The notes under the pieces are model-generated. The model was not told where the DNA came from and did no database searches. It was given only the letters and a program-made list of their open reading frames with translations. Of a DNA stretch of 64,000 bases, positions 33,710-41,971 are shown piece by piece. The stretch's first letter is position 1; each line of letters begins with the position of its first letter. This DNA comes from Salegentibacter salarius (lineage in GTDB: Bacteria > Bacteroidota > Bacteroidia > Flavobacteriales > Flavobacteriaceae), in NCBI RefSeq assembly GCF_900168265.1, contig NZ_FVZF01000019.1:1-64000 (forward strand), read 5' to 3'. Made by a program: the position numbers and the translations under genes.

Positions 33710-33745
33710 AGCTTCATTTTCTTTAGAGAGAATGAAGCTTTTTTT
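33710..33745 (+). terminator. Terminator downstream of the TPP riboswitch
   Basis: AGCTTCATT (33710-33718) pairs with AATGAAGCT (33731-33739), followed by a T7 run. A smaller hairpin AAAGAC-ttcatt-GTCTTT ending in T5 lies just before it (33683-33702). Either may be the riboswitch-controlled attenuator. Confidence 0.8.
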
Positions 33746-33760
33746 GTTTGAATTTTGGCA

Positions 33761-33793
33761 TAAAAAAACCCGTCAGTTCTCTGACGGGTTTCT
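33761..33793 (-). terminator. Terminator of the fasciclin gene
   Basis: AAACCCGTCAG-ttct-CTGACGGGTTT; read on the minus strand the stem is followed by a T7 run. It sits 23 nt beyond the fasciclin stop codon. Confidence 0.88.
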
Positions 33794-33815
33794 TATAATT
33801 TATAATAATGTTGTT

Positions 33816-34433
33816 TTATGAAGCTTTCTTCATCACTACACCATCAATAAGGTGTACCATACCATTAGAAGCTTCAATATCTGTAGCGATAATGGTCGCT
33901 GTATTACCATTTCCGTCTTTAAGAACAATGTTCTCACCGTCCATCATAGCGGTAAGCTCTGCACCTTCCATAGTAGCGAAAGTTACTTCACCATCTCCGT
34001 CTTCTATCATTTGACTTAGATCTGAAGCGGTAATTTCTTTATCTACTACGTGATATTTCAATACCCCGGCCAATCGATCTTTATTTTCACTCTTCATCAA
34101 TTCGTCTAATGTAGCTTTATCAACTTTTTCAAATGCGCTGTTTGTAGGTGCAAAAACAGTAAAAGGACCTTCATCTTCAGTAAAAGTAGTGGCTAATTCT
34201 GCATTTTTTAGTGCGCTAACCAAAGTACTTAAAGAATCGGTCGCCATTGCTTTAGCTGCAATACTGTTAGATTCCATTTCCATACGCTCTTTCTCAGCTT
34301 CCATTTCAGCCTGACGCTCTGCTTCTTCCTGCTCCATTTGAGCTTTTTCTTCTTCTTTCTTCTTATTATCCTCACAAGAAGTAAAACTGAATGCAAAAGC
34401 TGCCAGTAGTATTAATAAAAATTTAGATTTCAT
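33816..34433 (-). CDS. Fasciclin-domain lipoprotein
   Basis: A 205-residue lipoprotein: signal peptide MKSKFLLILLAAFAFSFTSC with lipobox Cys, a Glu/Lys/Met-rich coiled stretch (about 24-58, KKKEEEKAQMEQEEAERQ), then one fasciclin (FAS1) domain with TVFAPTNSAFEKV and the C-terminal NGMVHLIDGVVM. FAS1 domains mediate adhesion or ligand binding at the surface. The TPP riboswitch lies beyond its 3' end on the opposite strand and is therefore not its leader. Monocistronic, with its own terminator. Confidence 0.92.
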   Translation of the reverse strand: MKSKFLLILLAAFAFSFTSCEDNKKKEEEKAQMEQEEAERQAEMEAEKERMEMESNSIAAKAMATDSLSTLVSALKNAELATTFTEDEGPFTVFAPTNSAFEKVDKATLDELMKSENKDRLAGVLKYHVVDKEITASDLSQMIEDGDGEVTFATMEGAELTAMMDGENIVLKDGNGNTATIIATDIEASNGMVHLIDGVVMKKAS

Positions 34434-34574
34434 AAATTTAGTTTTTAGTGGTTTAAGCTAACTAATTTATTACCTAAACTTGACAAATACAGTGCTTTGC
34501 GATTAAATTTAAGTTAAAGTGTGTAAAGCTTATGCTAATATGCATTTGGATTTTCCCAAACGTCAATTTATTGT

Positions 34575-34582
34575 TATTTTTG
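34575..34582 (+). promoter_or_regulatory. Putative -7 box before the 34643 operon
   Basis: TATTTTTG fits TAnnTTTG, 60 nt upstream of the first gene of a run of three same-strand genes (34643-36521). Confidence 0.4.
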
Positions 34583-34642
34583 CAGTACTATTTCTGGAAT
34601 GCGTTTCAGGAATATTTTTAAAACTTTAGAAAAAGCAAAGCT

Positions 34643-34849
34643 ATGCAATTATTATTAATAACAATTCTACTTTTAGGACTGGCCTTTGCCGGAATCGCCA
34701 TTAAAATATGGGGAAAGAAAGACGGTAAATTTGCAGGAACCTGCGCCAGCCAAAGTCCGTTTTTAAATAAAGAAGGTGAAGCCTGCAGTTTCTGCGGAAA
34801 AATGCCCGATGAAATGTCTGATTGCTCTGGAGAAAAGAAGGCTAATTAG
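34643..34849 (+). CDS. Small membrane-anchored CxxC protein
   Basis: A 68-residue protein with one N-terminal hydrophobic helix (about 2-22, QLLLITILLLGLAFAGIAIK) and a short soluble part carrying four cysteines, including CSFCGKMP. Related short proteins, annotated only as membrane or secreted, are found in many Flavobacteriaceae just before a glycosyltransferase, as here (5-nt gap). The CxxC pair could bind metal or be redox-active; neither is shown. Function unknown. Confidence 0.8.
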   Translation: MQLLLITILLLGLAFAGIAIKIWGKKDGKFAGTCASQSPFLNKEGEACSFCGKMPDEMSDCSGEKKAN

Positions 34850-34854
34850 ATTCA

Positions 34855-35958
34855 ATGGTAACAATTCTACTGGGATTCTTTTTTCTCTTTTCAATAATTA
34901 TCCTGGGCTTTTACCTGGCTTTCTTCGCGTTTACAAGAGATAAAAGCATAAATCCCGGTGAAGCAAATTTGCCTGTTTCGGTTATTGTTTGCGCTAAAAA
35001 CGAAGCCGAAAATCTTAAAAATTTCCTCCCTCCTATCTTAGATCAGGATTATCCCAATTTTGAAGTAATCATTATTAATGATGCTTCCCTAGATAATACT
35101 TTGGAAGTTATTGAAGAATTTCAAGCCCTAGATGGCAGGGTAAAATTAGTAGATGTTCAGAATAATGAAGCATTCTGGGCCAATAAAAAGTATGCACTTA
35201 CTCTTGGGATTAAAAAAGCCCAAAATCCTTATTTAATTTTTACTGACGCCGATTGTGCACCGCAAAGCCGAAACTGGATAAGGCACATGGCTACCGGCTT
35301 TCAGCAAGAGAAAAGTATAGTTTTAGGTTATGGTGGGTATTTTAAAAATAGCAAGTCATTACTTAATAAGCTTATTCGCTTTGAGACCTTACTTACTGCT
35401 ATTCAGTATTTTTCTTACGCGAAATTAGGAAATCCCTATATGGGCGTAGGAAGAAATCTTGCTTACACTTCCAAACAATTCTATGATCAAAGGGGATTTG
35501 CAAATCATTTACACCTGCGTTCTGGTGATGACGACCTTTTTGTAAATGAGGGCGCGAACTTCGAAAACACCTTTATTTGCCATCATCCCGAAGCCAGCAC
35601 ACGAAGTGTTCCTAAAGCAGATTTGAAATCCTGGTTGCATCAAAAGCGAAGGCACGCATCTGTGGCAGGCTTTTATAAAACAAAAGACAAAGTATTACTG
35701 GGCTTATTTTATGCCTCTCGCTTCTTTTTCTGGATTTTGCTGGCAATTTTATTAATTCTTCAGGTTCAATGGCAACTGGTTTTAGGCTGCGCAGGCCTTG
35801 TTTTACTGTTACAGGCCATCGTTTATGCAAAGTCGGCACAAAAACTTCAGGAGACCGATGTGGTTTGGTTATTTCCGTTTTTAGAGGTATTTTTAATCTT
35901 CACCCAATTTGGCATATTTATAGCGAACAGCATTTCAAAACCCAGGCATTGGAAATAA
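34855..35958 (+). CDS. Family 2 glycosyltransferase, membrane-bound
   Basis: A 367-residue GT-A enzyme. One N-terminal membrane helix (about 3-25), then the GT2 domain with SVIVCAKNEAENLK, IINDASLDNTLEVI, a DxD-type FTDADCAP, and HQKRRHASVAGFYK in place of the processive QxxRW. Two C-terminal membrane helices follow (about 280-345). The substrate sugar is unknown; GT2 enzymes with this topology add sugars to lipid or surface glycans. It lies 5 nt after the small CxxC protein, and its 3' end overlaps the sigma factor gene. Confidence 0.88.
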   Translation: MVTILLGFFFLFSIIILGFYLAFFAFTRDKSINPGEANLPVSVIVCAKNEAENLKNFLPPILDQDYPNFEVIIINDASLDNTLEVIEEFQALDGRVKLVDVQNNEAFWANKKYALTLGIKKAQNPYLIFTDADCAPQSRNWIRHMATGFQQEKSIVLGYGGYFKNSKSLLNKLIRFETLLTAIQYFSYAKLGNPYMGVGRNLAYTSKQFYDQRGFANHLHLRSGDDDLFVNEGANFENTFICHHPEASTRSVPKADLKSWLHQKRRHASVAGFYKTKDKVLLGLFYASRFFFWILLAILLILQVQWQLVLGCAGLVLLLQAIVYAKSAQKLQETDVVWLFPFLEVFLIFTQFGIFIANSISKPRHWK

Positions 35959-36521
35959 ATCAGGAATTGCTTCTTACCAAAATTAAAGCTGCCAAGAACG
36001 GGAGTCAGTCGGCATTTAATTATCTGCTTGACACTTTTTGGGACAGCGTATATGGTTTTCAGCTTAAAAAAACCGGCAACGCTTACGAATCTGAAGATAT
36101 TACCATTCAAACTTTTTCTAAAGCATTTAAAAGAATTGAAACTTTTGATGAAGATTATTCTTTTAGCACCTGGCTTATCGCTATTTCCAAGAATATTCAC
36201 GTAGATATGATTAGGAAGCAAAAGTCTTCTATCAGGTCTCAAACTACTTCAGATCAAAATGAAAAAGTACATCGTATTGCCGATGAAACCCCTACTATTG
36301 AAGACAAATTGATTAGCGAGCAGCATTTAGCCCAATTGCTAACCGATATCAAACAACTAAAGCCACATTACCAGGAAGTAATTAATCTCAGGTATTTTCA
36401 GGAGAAATCTTATAAAGAAATTGCAGAAAATCTGGATGAACCCATGAATAATGTAAAAGTGAAACTCCTGAGAGCCAAAAAATTACTCGCTCAAATTATT
36501 GAAGACCGGAAATCGGTGTAA
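35949..36521 (+). CDS. ECF-type RNA polymerase sigma factor, TTG start
   Basis: About 190 residues. Region 2 is seen as NYLLDTFWDSVYGFQL, DITIQTFSKAF and FSTWLIAISKN; region 4 as QLKPHYQEVINLRYFQEKSY then KEIAENLDEPMNNVKVKLLRAKKLL. It directs polymerase to specific promoters. The frame is open far upstream inside the glycosyltransferase gene, but the protein family begins MEINQELL, matching a TTG codon at 35949, 10 nt inside the 3' end of that gene; an ATG start would be at 35769, deep in the upstream gene and without family support. No adjacent anti-sigma factor is seen, so control is unknown. Confidence 0.85.
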   Translation: MEINQELLLTKIKAAKNGSQSAFNYLLDTFWDSVYGFQLKKTGNAYESEDITIQTFSKAFKRIETFDEDYSFSTWLIAISKNIHVDMIRKQKSSIRSQTTSDQNEKVHRIADETPTIEDKLISEQHLAQLLTDIKQLKPHYQEVINLRYFQEKSYKEIAENLDEPMNNVKVKLLRAKKLLAQIIEDRKSV

Positions 36522-36569
36522 GTTTTCACCGACTTAACAGTCTAATTTATGCAGTTAATTAGATTATTG

Positions 36570-36577
36570 TATCTTTG
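36570..36577 (+). promoter_or_regulatory. Putative -7 box of the lipA-gap operon
   Basis: TATCTTTG fits TAnnTTTG and ends 17 nt before the lipA start codon. Confidence 0.5.
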
Positions 36578-36594
36578 AAACCTAGAATTTTGCT

Positions 36595-37473
36595 ATGAGT
36601 ACAGACACTATAAGCCCAGTTAAAGAAAAGCCGAAAGCCAAACCAAAATGGTTAAGGGTAAAACTTCCAACCGGTAAAAAATACACCGAACTTCGCAGCC
36701 TGGTAGACAAATATGATTTGCATACCATTTGTACTTCGGGTAGTTGCCCAAATATGGGTGAATGTTGGAGTGAAGGTACTGCTACCTTTATGATCTTGGG
36801 GAATGTTTGTACCCGTTCCTGCGGATTTTGCGGTGTAAAAACCGGCCGTCCGGAAACGGTAGATTGGGACGAGCCTGAAAAAGTAGCGCGTTCTATTAAA
36901 ATTATGGGCATTAAGCACGCCGTGGTAACCAGTGTAGACCGCGACGACCTTAAAGATATGGGATCTATTATTTGGGCTGAAACCGTAAAGGCAATTCGCC
37001 GAATGAATCCTGAAACCACTTTAGAAACTCTTGTTCCCGATTTCCAGGGAAATGAGCGTAACATAGACCGTATTGTAGAAGTAATGCCAGAAGTTGTTTC
37101 TCATAATATGGAAACTGTAAGAAGGCTAACCCGCGAGGTTAGAATTCAGGCGAAATACGATCGTAGTCTTGAAGTGCTTCGCTACCTGAAGCAACAAGGC
37201 GTAAATAGAACCAAATCTGGAATTATGCTTGGCCTTGGTGAGCAGGAAGATGAAGTGATCCAAACTCTTCACGATCTTAGAAGTGTAGATGTAGATGTGG
37301 TGACTATTGGTCAATACTTACAGCCTAGTAAAAAACACCTGCCGGTTAAGCAATTTATTACCCCAGATCAGTTTAAGAAATATGAAGCTATTGGCCTGGA
37401 TCTAGGCTTTCGCCACGTAGAAAGTAGCGCCCTGGTTCGTTCTTCATATAAAGCTCACAAACATATCGACTAA
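36595..37473 (+). CDS. lipA: Lipoyl synthase
   Basis: A 292-residue radical-SAM enzyme that inserts two sulphurs into octanoyl groups on lipoyl domains. Both 4Fe-4S clusters are visible: the auxiliary cluster in [13 protein letters not shown] and the radical-SAM CxxxCxxC in CTRSCGFC. Other family text includes [22 protein letters not shown] and [11 protein letters not shown]. The gap gene follows after 17 nt. Substrates are the E2 subunits of pyruvate and 2-oxoglutarate dehydrogenases, encoded elsewhere. Confidence 0.97.
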   Translation: MSTDTISPVKEKPKAKPKWLRVKLPTGKKYTELRSLVDKYDLHTICTSGSCPNMGECWSEGTATFMILGNVCTRSCGFCGVKTGRPETVDWDEPEKVARSIKIMGIKHAVVTSVDRDDLKDMGSIIWAETVKAIRRMNPETTLETLVPDFQGNERNIDRIVEVMPEVVSHNMETVRRLTREVRIQAKYDRSLEVLRYLKQQGVNRTKSGIMLGLGEQEDEVIQTLHDLRSVDVDVVTIGQYLQPSKKHLPVKQFITPDQFKKYEAIGLDLGFRHVESSALVRSSYKAHKHID

Positions 37474-37490
37474 GTTTTTCCCTGAATTAA

Positions 37491-38498
37491 ATGAGTAAAA
37501 GCATCAATATTGCCATAAACGGTTTTGGCCGTATTGGGCGTAGCCTTTTCAGGCTTTTAATCGAAAATAAAAGCATCAACGTAGTTGCAATTAACGACCT
37601 CGCCGATGCTAAAACCCTCGCGCATTTATTAAAATACGATAGTATTCACGGGGTTTCCCCGGCTAAAATTTCTTCAGAAGCAAATACTATTATAGTCAAC
37701 GGAAAATCAATTCCGTTATTAAATGCTTCCCTTCCCAGCGAAATTCATTGGAATAACTATAAGGTTGATACCGTAGTAGAATCTACCGGGAAATTTAAAA
37801 CTTCAAAAGAACTTCAACACCATATTATCAATGGCGCAAAAAAGGTGATTTTATCTGTTCCGCCGGAAGATGAGGAAATAAAAATGGTGGTTTTAGGGGT
37901 GAATGAGCATATTCTGGACGGCAGTGAAAAGATAATTTCAAATGCCAGCTGCACCACCAACAATGCAGCGCCTATGCTTAAGTTAATTCACGAGAATTTT
38001 AAAGTAGAACAGGCCTATATCACCACGATACATTCATATTCTTCAGATCAAAGTTTACACGATAAACCTCATCGCGACCTTAGGAGAAGCCGGGCGGCTG
38101 CACAATCTATAATCCCTACTACAACTGGGGCAGCAAAAGCCTTAACCGGCATTTTCCCCGATATTAGTAATGTTATTGGTGGTTGCGGAATTAGAGTTCC
38201 CGTCCCAAATGGTTCTCTAACCGATATGACCCTAAATGTAGGTAAAGAAACAAGCATTGAGGCTATAAATGCGCTTTTTAAGCAAGCTGCAAATACTTCT
38301 TTAAAGGGGATTCTTAGTTACACCGAAGATCCTATTGTTTCTATAGACATAAATAACAATCCACATTCCTGCATTTTTGATGCGCAAATGACTTCGGTAA
38401 TCAGTGGGAAATTAGTTAAAATTATTGGCTGGTATGATAATGAAATCGGTTATTCCAGTCGACTTATCGATTTAATTTCAATGGTTAATGATAAATAA
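37491..38498 (+). CDS. gap: Glyceraldehyde-3-phosphate dehydrogenase
   Basis: A 335-residue GAPDH with INGFGRIGRSLFRLL for NAD binding, the NASCTTN motif with catalytic C154, HSYSSDQSLHDKPHRDLRRS, and NVIGGCGIRVPVPNGS. The residue after VVAIND is Leu-Ala-Asp, consistent with NAD-dependent glycolytic use. It follows lipA by 17 nt and precedes the hybrid kinase by 39 nt, so the three may be co-transcribed. Flavobacteria often carry two gap genes; whether this is the glycolytic or gluconeogenic one cannot be told here. Confidence 0.95.
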   Translation: MSKSINIAINGFGRIGRSLFRLLIENKSINVVAINDLADAKTLAHLLKYDSIHGVSPAKISSEANTIIVNGKSIPLLNASLPSEIHWNNYKVDTVVESTGKFKTSKELQHHIINGAKKVILSVPPEDEEIKMVVLGVNEHILDGSEKIISNASCTTNNAAPMLKLIHENFKVEQAYITTIHSYSSDQSLHDKPHRDLRRSRAAAQSIIPTTTGAAKALTGIFPDISNVIGGCGIRVPVPNGSLTDMTLNVGKETSIEAINALFKQAANTSLKGILSYTEDPIVSIDINNNPHSCIFDAQMTSVISGKLVKIIGWYDNEIGYSSRLIDLISMVNDK

Positions 38499-38537
38499 CT
38501 ATATTTATCTCAATTAAGCGTTTGCTGAATTTCCGGA

Positions 38538-40763
38538 ATGAAGAACTTTACCTTTATAATCATTGTCGCATTTTGGTGCAATCTTTCCTTTGCAATTCAG
38601 CAAGATGATGCCGAAGACCTTCAAATAGCCAATGAGAAAATTCAACAATTACTAAACGACGCTGAAGTTTCAGTAAATACGCTCGATTTTGACAATGCCA
38701 TAGAGCAATTAAACTCTTCCCTAGAACTTTCAAAATCTATTGATGATAAACGCTTCATCGCTTTATCAAGCAGTATCCTGGCAAAACTTTATTATATAAG
38801 ACACGAATTTAATAAAGCTATCACTGAATTAAACAGGGCAATCTCTATCCAACGGGAAATTGGGGATGAAAAAGGACTTGCCTATAGCTATGTAAATTTT
38901 GCTAAAATTTTTATGGCTCAGAATAATAAAATAAGGGCCGATCGCTATCTCAATCTTGCTGAAGAATTATATTTAAAACTGGATGACCAGGAATATCTTG
39001 GTATAGTTTCGTTAAACCGCGCCATCGTGATTTCAAGAACGCAGGGAGATATGACTGAAGCGCTGAGTTTATTACAAAAGGCAAAAAACCAACTCGCCGA
39101 CTCTAAAAACATGTACGAAATTTCAAGGCTTTATTATTATACTGCCCGAGTACATATTTCTCTCGAAAATTACGAGCTGGCTAAGGAAAACTGTAACAAA
39201 GTATTGGAGATTGCTCAGGCTCAAAATTTTGGTGGGATGATTATGAGCACCTATAGGCAACTCAGCAAAATTTATGAAGCTACAGGTGATTATGAGACTT
39301 CTTTAGAATATCTTCAAAAAAGCTATGCCCGTAATGACTCTATAATTGCAATGAACAAAGAAGTTCTTGCAGAGCAAGCGAATGCTAAATATGGAGTAGA
39401 TGCGCTGCAGAGTAGTTTAAATGAACTTAGTATTCAAAACGCCGAGCAGGAAAGCAAGCTAAAAGTTAATAAACTTACCACTATACTTAGTGTGGCACTT
39501 ATTACTATTCTTTCGCTACTCACCCTTTCTTTATATAAGAACAATAATTTAAGAGCCAGGGCCAACGAATTGCTTCAAAAGAAAAACACTGAGCTTACCA
39601 AAGCTAAAGAGAATGCCGAAAAAGCTTCGCTGGCTAAAGCACAATTTCTATCCACAATTACTCATGAGTTAAGAACACCATTATATGCGGTAACCGGTCT
39701 CACGCATTTATTATTAGAAGAAAGCCCTACCGAAAATCAAAAAGAGCATCTTAATTCACTTAAATTTTCGGGGGAATATCTGCTCTCTCTTATTAATAAT
39801 ATCCTGGATCTCAATAAGCTTGAAGCCAACAAGGTGGAAATTATGGAAGCTTCTTTTGATCTTAAAAAGCGCATTTCAGATGTATTGGTTGCTCTTAAAA
39901 ATTCTGCCGACGAAAAGAATACCAAGATTCATTTTAATTATGATGATTCGATCCCGGAGGAATTAAAAGGAGATCCGCTAAAAATTTCCCAGATACTCAT
40001 AAATCTAATCGGTAACTCCATAAAATTCACCGAAGACGGTGATATATGGATCAATGTCTCTAAAAACAGCCGGGAAGGAAACAATGTTTTACTGGATTTT
40101 GAGATCAAAGATAATGGAGAGGGAATTTCGAAGGAAAAGCAAAAAGCAATTTTCGAGAATTTCACCCAGGGCTCTACACAAATTAACCGCAAATTTGGAG
40201 GTACCGGGCTCGGACTTTCTATCGTGAAAAATCTACTCAGTTTACTGGGCAGTGAAATTAATTTAGAAAGTGACTTAGGAAAAGGATCAACCTTTACTTT
40301 TCAGCTTAAATTTGAAGCAAAAGAGGTTGACAATAGCATTAATAATACACCTCCCAAAGCAGCAGAACCTGTTGAAGATAAATTAGAAGGAAAAAATATA
40401 CTTATTGTTGAAGACAATAAGATCAACCAAATGATTACGCGTAAAATCCTGGAAAAACACGGGGTTAAATGCGAAGTGGCCGATAACGGAACCATCGCCG
40501 TAGAAAAAACGCAAGAAAAGGAGTATGATCTTATTCTTATGGATATTCACATGCCAGGAATAAGCGGTATAGAAGCTACAAAAGAGATTCGAAAATTCAA
40601 TTCTGAAATTCCTATAATTGCCCTTACAGCGGTTACTTTAGATGATAATCTGGATGAATTCTATTTGAATGGTTTCAGCGATATTATTCCAAAGCCTTAT
40701 AAAACCGAGGAATTCTTCCTGAAAATTAACAGGCAATTAGCTTTTAAAGAAAGTACGGTTTAA
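38538..40763 (+). CDS. TPR-containing hybrid histidine kinase / response regulator
   Basis: A 741-residue sensor. Signal peptide (about 1-20), a periplasmic TPR array (about 25-290, with SYVNFAKIFMAQNNK and YETSLEYLQKSYARND), one membrane helix (TILSVALITILSLLTLSLY), a coiled linker, HisKA with H376 in THELRTPLYA, HATPase with N-box NLIGNSIKFTEDGD and GTGLGLSIVKNLL, then a receiver domain with D669 in LILMDIHMP. It should autophosphorylate and pass phosphate to its own receiver; no separate output domain is present, so a partner phosphotransfer protein elsewhere is expected. The ligand is unknown. It is the last gene after lipA-gap. Confidence 0.92.
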   Translation: MKNFTFIIIVAFWCNLSFAIQQDDAEDLQIANEKIQQLLNDAEVSVNTLDFDNAIEQLNSSLELSKSIDDKRFIALSSSILAKLYYIRHEFNKAITELNRAISIQREIGDEKGLAYSYVNFAKIFMAQNNKIRADRYLNLAEELYLKLDDQEYLGIVSLNRAIVISRTQGDMTEALSLLQKAKNQLADSKNMYEISRLYYYTARVHISLENYELAKENCNKVLEIAQAQNFGGMIMSTYRQLSKIYEATGDYETSLEYLQKSYARNDSIIAMNKEVLAEQANAKYGVDALQSSLNELSIQNAEQESKLKVNKLTTILSVALITILSLLTLSLYKNNNLRARANELLQKKNTELTKAKENAEKASLAKAQFLSTITHELRTPLYAVTGLTHLLLEESPTENQKEHLNSLKFSGEYLLSLINNILDLNKLEANKVEIMEASFDLKKRISDVLVALKNSADEKNTKIHFNYDDSIPEELKGDPLKISQILINLIGNSIKFTEDGDIWINVSKNSREGNNVLLDFEIKDNGEGISKEKQKAIFENFTQGSTQINRKFGGTGLGLSIVKNLLSLLGSEINLESDLGKGSTFTFQLKFEAKEVDNSINNTPPKAAEPVEDKLEGKNILIVEDNKINQMITRKILEKHGVKCEVADNGTIAVEKTQEKEYDLILMDIHMPGISGIEATKEIRKFNSEIPIIALTAVTLDDNLDEFYLNGFSDIIPKPYKTEEFFLKINRQLAFKESTV

Positions 40764-40846
40764 TCCTTTGGCACACACTTTGTAAATCTCAGGTTAATTG
40801 AATTATATATCAAAAAACACATATATAGTTTGAATTAGCCAAAAGA

Positions 40847-40875
40847 AAAATGAGGTGTAAATCACCTCATTTTTT
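40847..40875. terminator. Bidirectional terminator between hybrid kinase and lpxK
   Basis: AAAATGAGGTG (40847-40857) with CACCTCATTTT (40863-40873), A-run on the left and T-run on the right. The lpxK stop codon (40867-40869) lies inside the right arm. Confidence 0.88.
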
Positions 40876-41871
40876 ATGCACAAATTTTAATATTTCTTTT
40901 ATAAATTCTTCCTCTTTATTTAAAAATGCCGTCTTTACTGGTAAATAAAACAATTGTCCTTTTTTAAAATTTTTATGTAGTCTAACGTAATCCTTTTCGG
41001 TTGTTAGAATTAGCGGCTCTTTATTTAATTGTGCTATTTCTGCTTCGGTGAAATTGTGGTGATCTTTAAAAAGCCTGTGATTAAAATCAAATCCTTTTTG
41101 ATTTAAATAATTTACAAGCGGTTTGGGGTTAGCAATTCCCGTAACTAACGTAAATTTTTTATCCTTTAGACTACTTAATTTCGCCTTTGTTTCTTCAGAA
41201 ATTATTTCTTCGTCATAATCGATAAAGCTAAAATAAAGTTGCTGGTAGTTCTGCAATCTAAGTTTAACTCTAATCGTTTCCATTTCCTGCTCCGTAAGTT
41301 TTGGTGGGCATTTGGTAACGACAACTATTTTAGCCCGCTCTGCTCCCACCGTGGGTTCACGCAAATACCCTGTGGGCAACATAAAATCGTTCACGTATAG
41401 ATCATTATAAGCCGTAAGTAAGATGTTTAGTCCTGCTTTAACCTTTCTATGCTGAAAGGCATCATCTAGCAGGATAATTTCAGGATTTTCCTGCAGAAGT
41501 TTTGAAATTCCATTTTGCCTATCGGCATCTACAGCAACCATTGCCTTATCAAACTTTCTTTTAAACTGTAGCGGCTCATCCCCTACCTCAGCAGCGGTTT
41601 CATCTCCGCTTAATAGTTTATAGCCTTTAGTGCTTCGCTTATAACCCCTACTTAAAGTTGCCACCTTATATTGCGGTAGCAGGAATTTCAGCAAGTATTC
41701 TATCATTGGAGATTTCCCGGTTCCTCCAGCATTAAGGTTTCCCACGCAGATAACAGGAAGATCATAGGATTTAGATTTCAGAATTCCGGCATTATAAAAC
41801 AAATTTCTACTCCAGGTTACAAAACCATACAATAACGCGAAAGGAATCAGCATTTTTCGTAAAATCTTCAT
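40867..41871 (-). CDS. lpxK: Tetraacyldisaccharide 4'-kinase
   Basis: A 334-residue inner-membrane kinase that phosphorylates the lipid A precursor at the 4' position. Signatures are ICVGNLNAGGTGKSPMIEYL (Walker A GGTGKS), LSRGYKRSTKGY, VGDEPLQFKRK, LLDDAFQHR and LTTEKDYVRL. An N-terminal hydrophobic stretch (about 6-20) fits membrane association. Start chosen at 41871 (MKILRKMLIPFALLYG); the frame is open upstream to 42147, but that part is antisense to the NIF3 gene and unlike the family. Divergent from NIF3. Confidence 0.93.
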   Translation of the reverse strand: MKILRKMLIPFALLYGFVTWSRNLFYNAGILKSKSYDLPVICVGNLNAGGTGKSPMIEYLLKFLLPQYKVATLSRGYKRSTKGYKLLSGDETAAEVGDEPLQFKRKFDKAMVAVDADRQNGISKLLQENPEIILLDDAFQHRKVKAGLNILLTAYNDLYVNDFMLPTGYLREPTVGAERAKIVVVTKCPPKLTEQEMETIRVKLRLQNYQQLYFSFIDYDEEIISEETKAKLSSLKDKKFTLVTGIANPKPLVNYLNQKGFDFNHRLFKDHHNFTEAEIAQLNKEPLILTTEKDYVRLHKNFKKGQLFYLPVKTAFLNKEEEFIKEILKFVHKK

Positions 41872-41971
41872 ACAGGGCGGGCTATAATAATTATATTTGA
41901 AGTTAGCTGAATTAACATTTACTACGAAATTAATAAAAAGCAACCTGCTACGTTTATAAAACTCAAAACAA

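Noticed and set aside
33808-34014. Gene controlled by the TPP riboswitch
   Set aside because: The only plus-strand frame there is antisense to the fasciclin gene, lies after two terminators and looks like no known thiamine-related protein.
36582-37064. Long open frame antisense to lipA
   Set aside because: Serine/Arg-rich composition and full overlap with the conserved lipA frame mark it as a shadow; the same holds for antisense frames in ftsH, valS and the coiled-coil gene at 43069.
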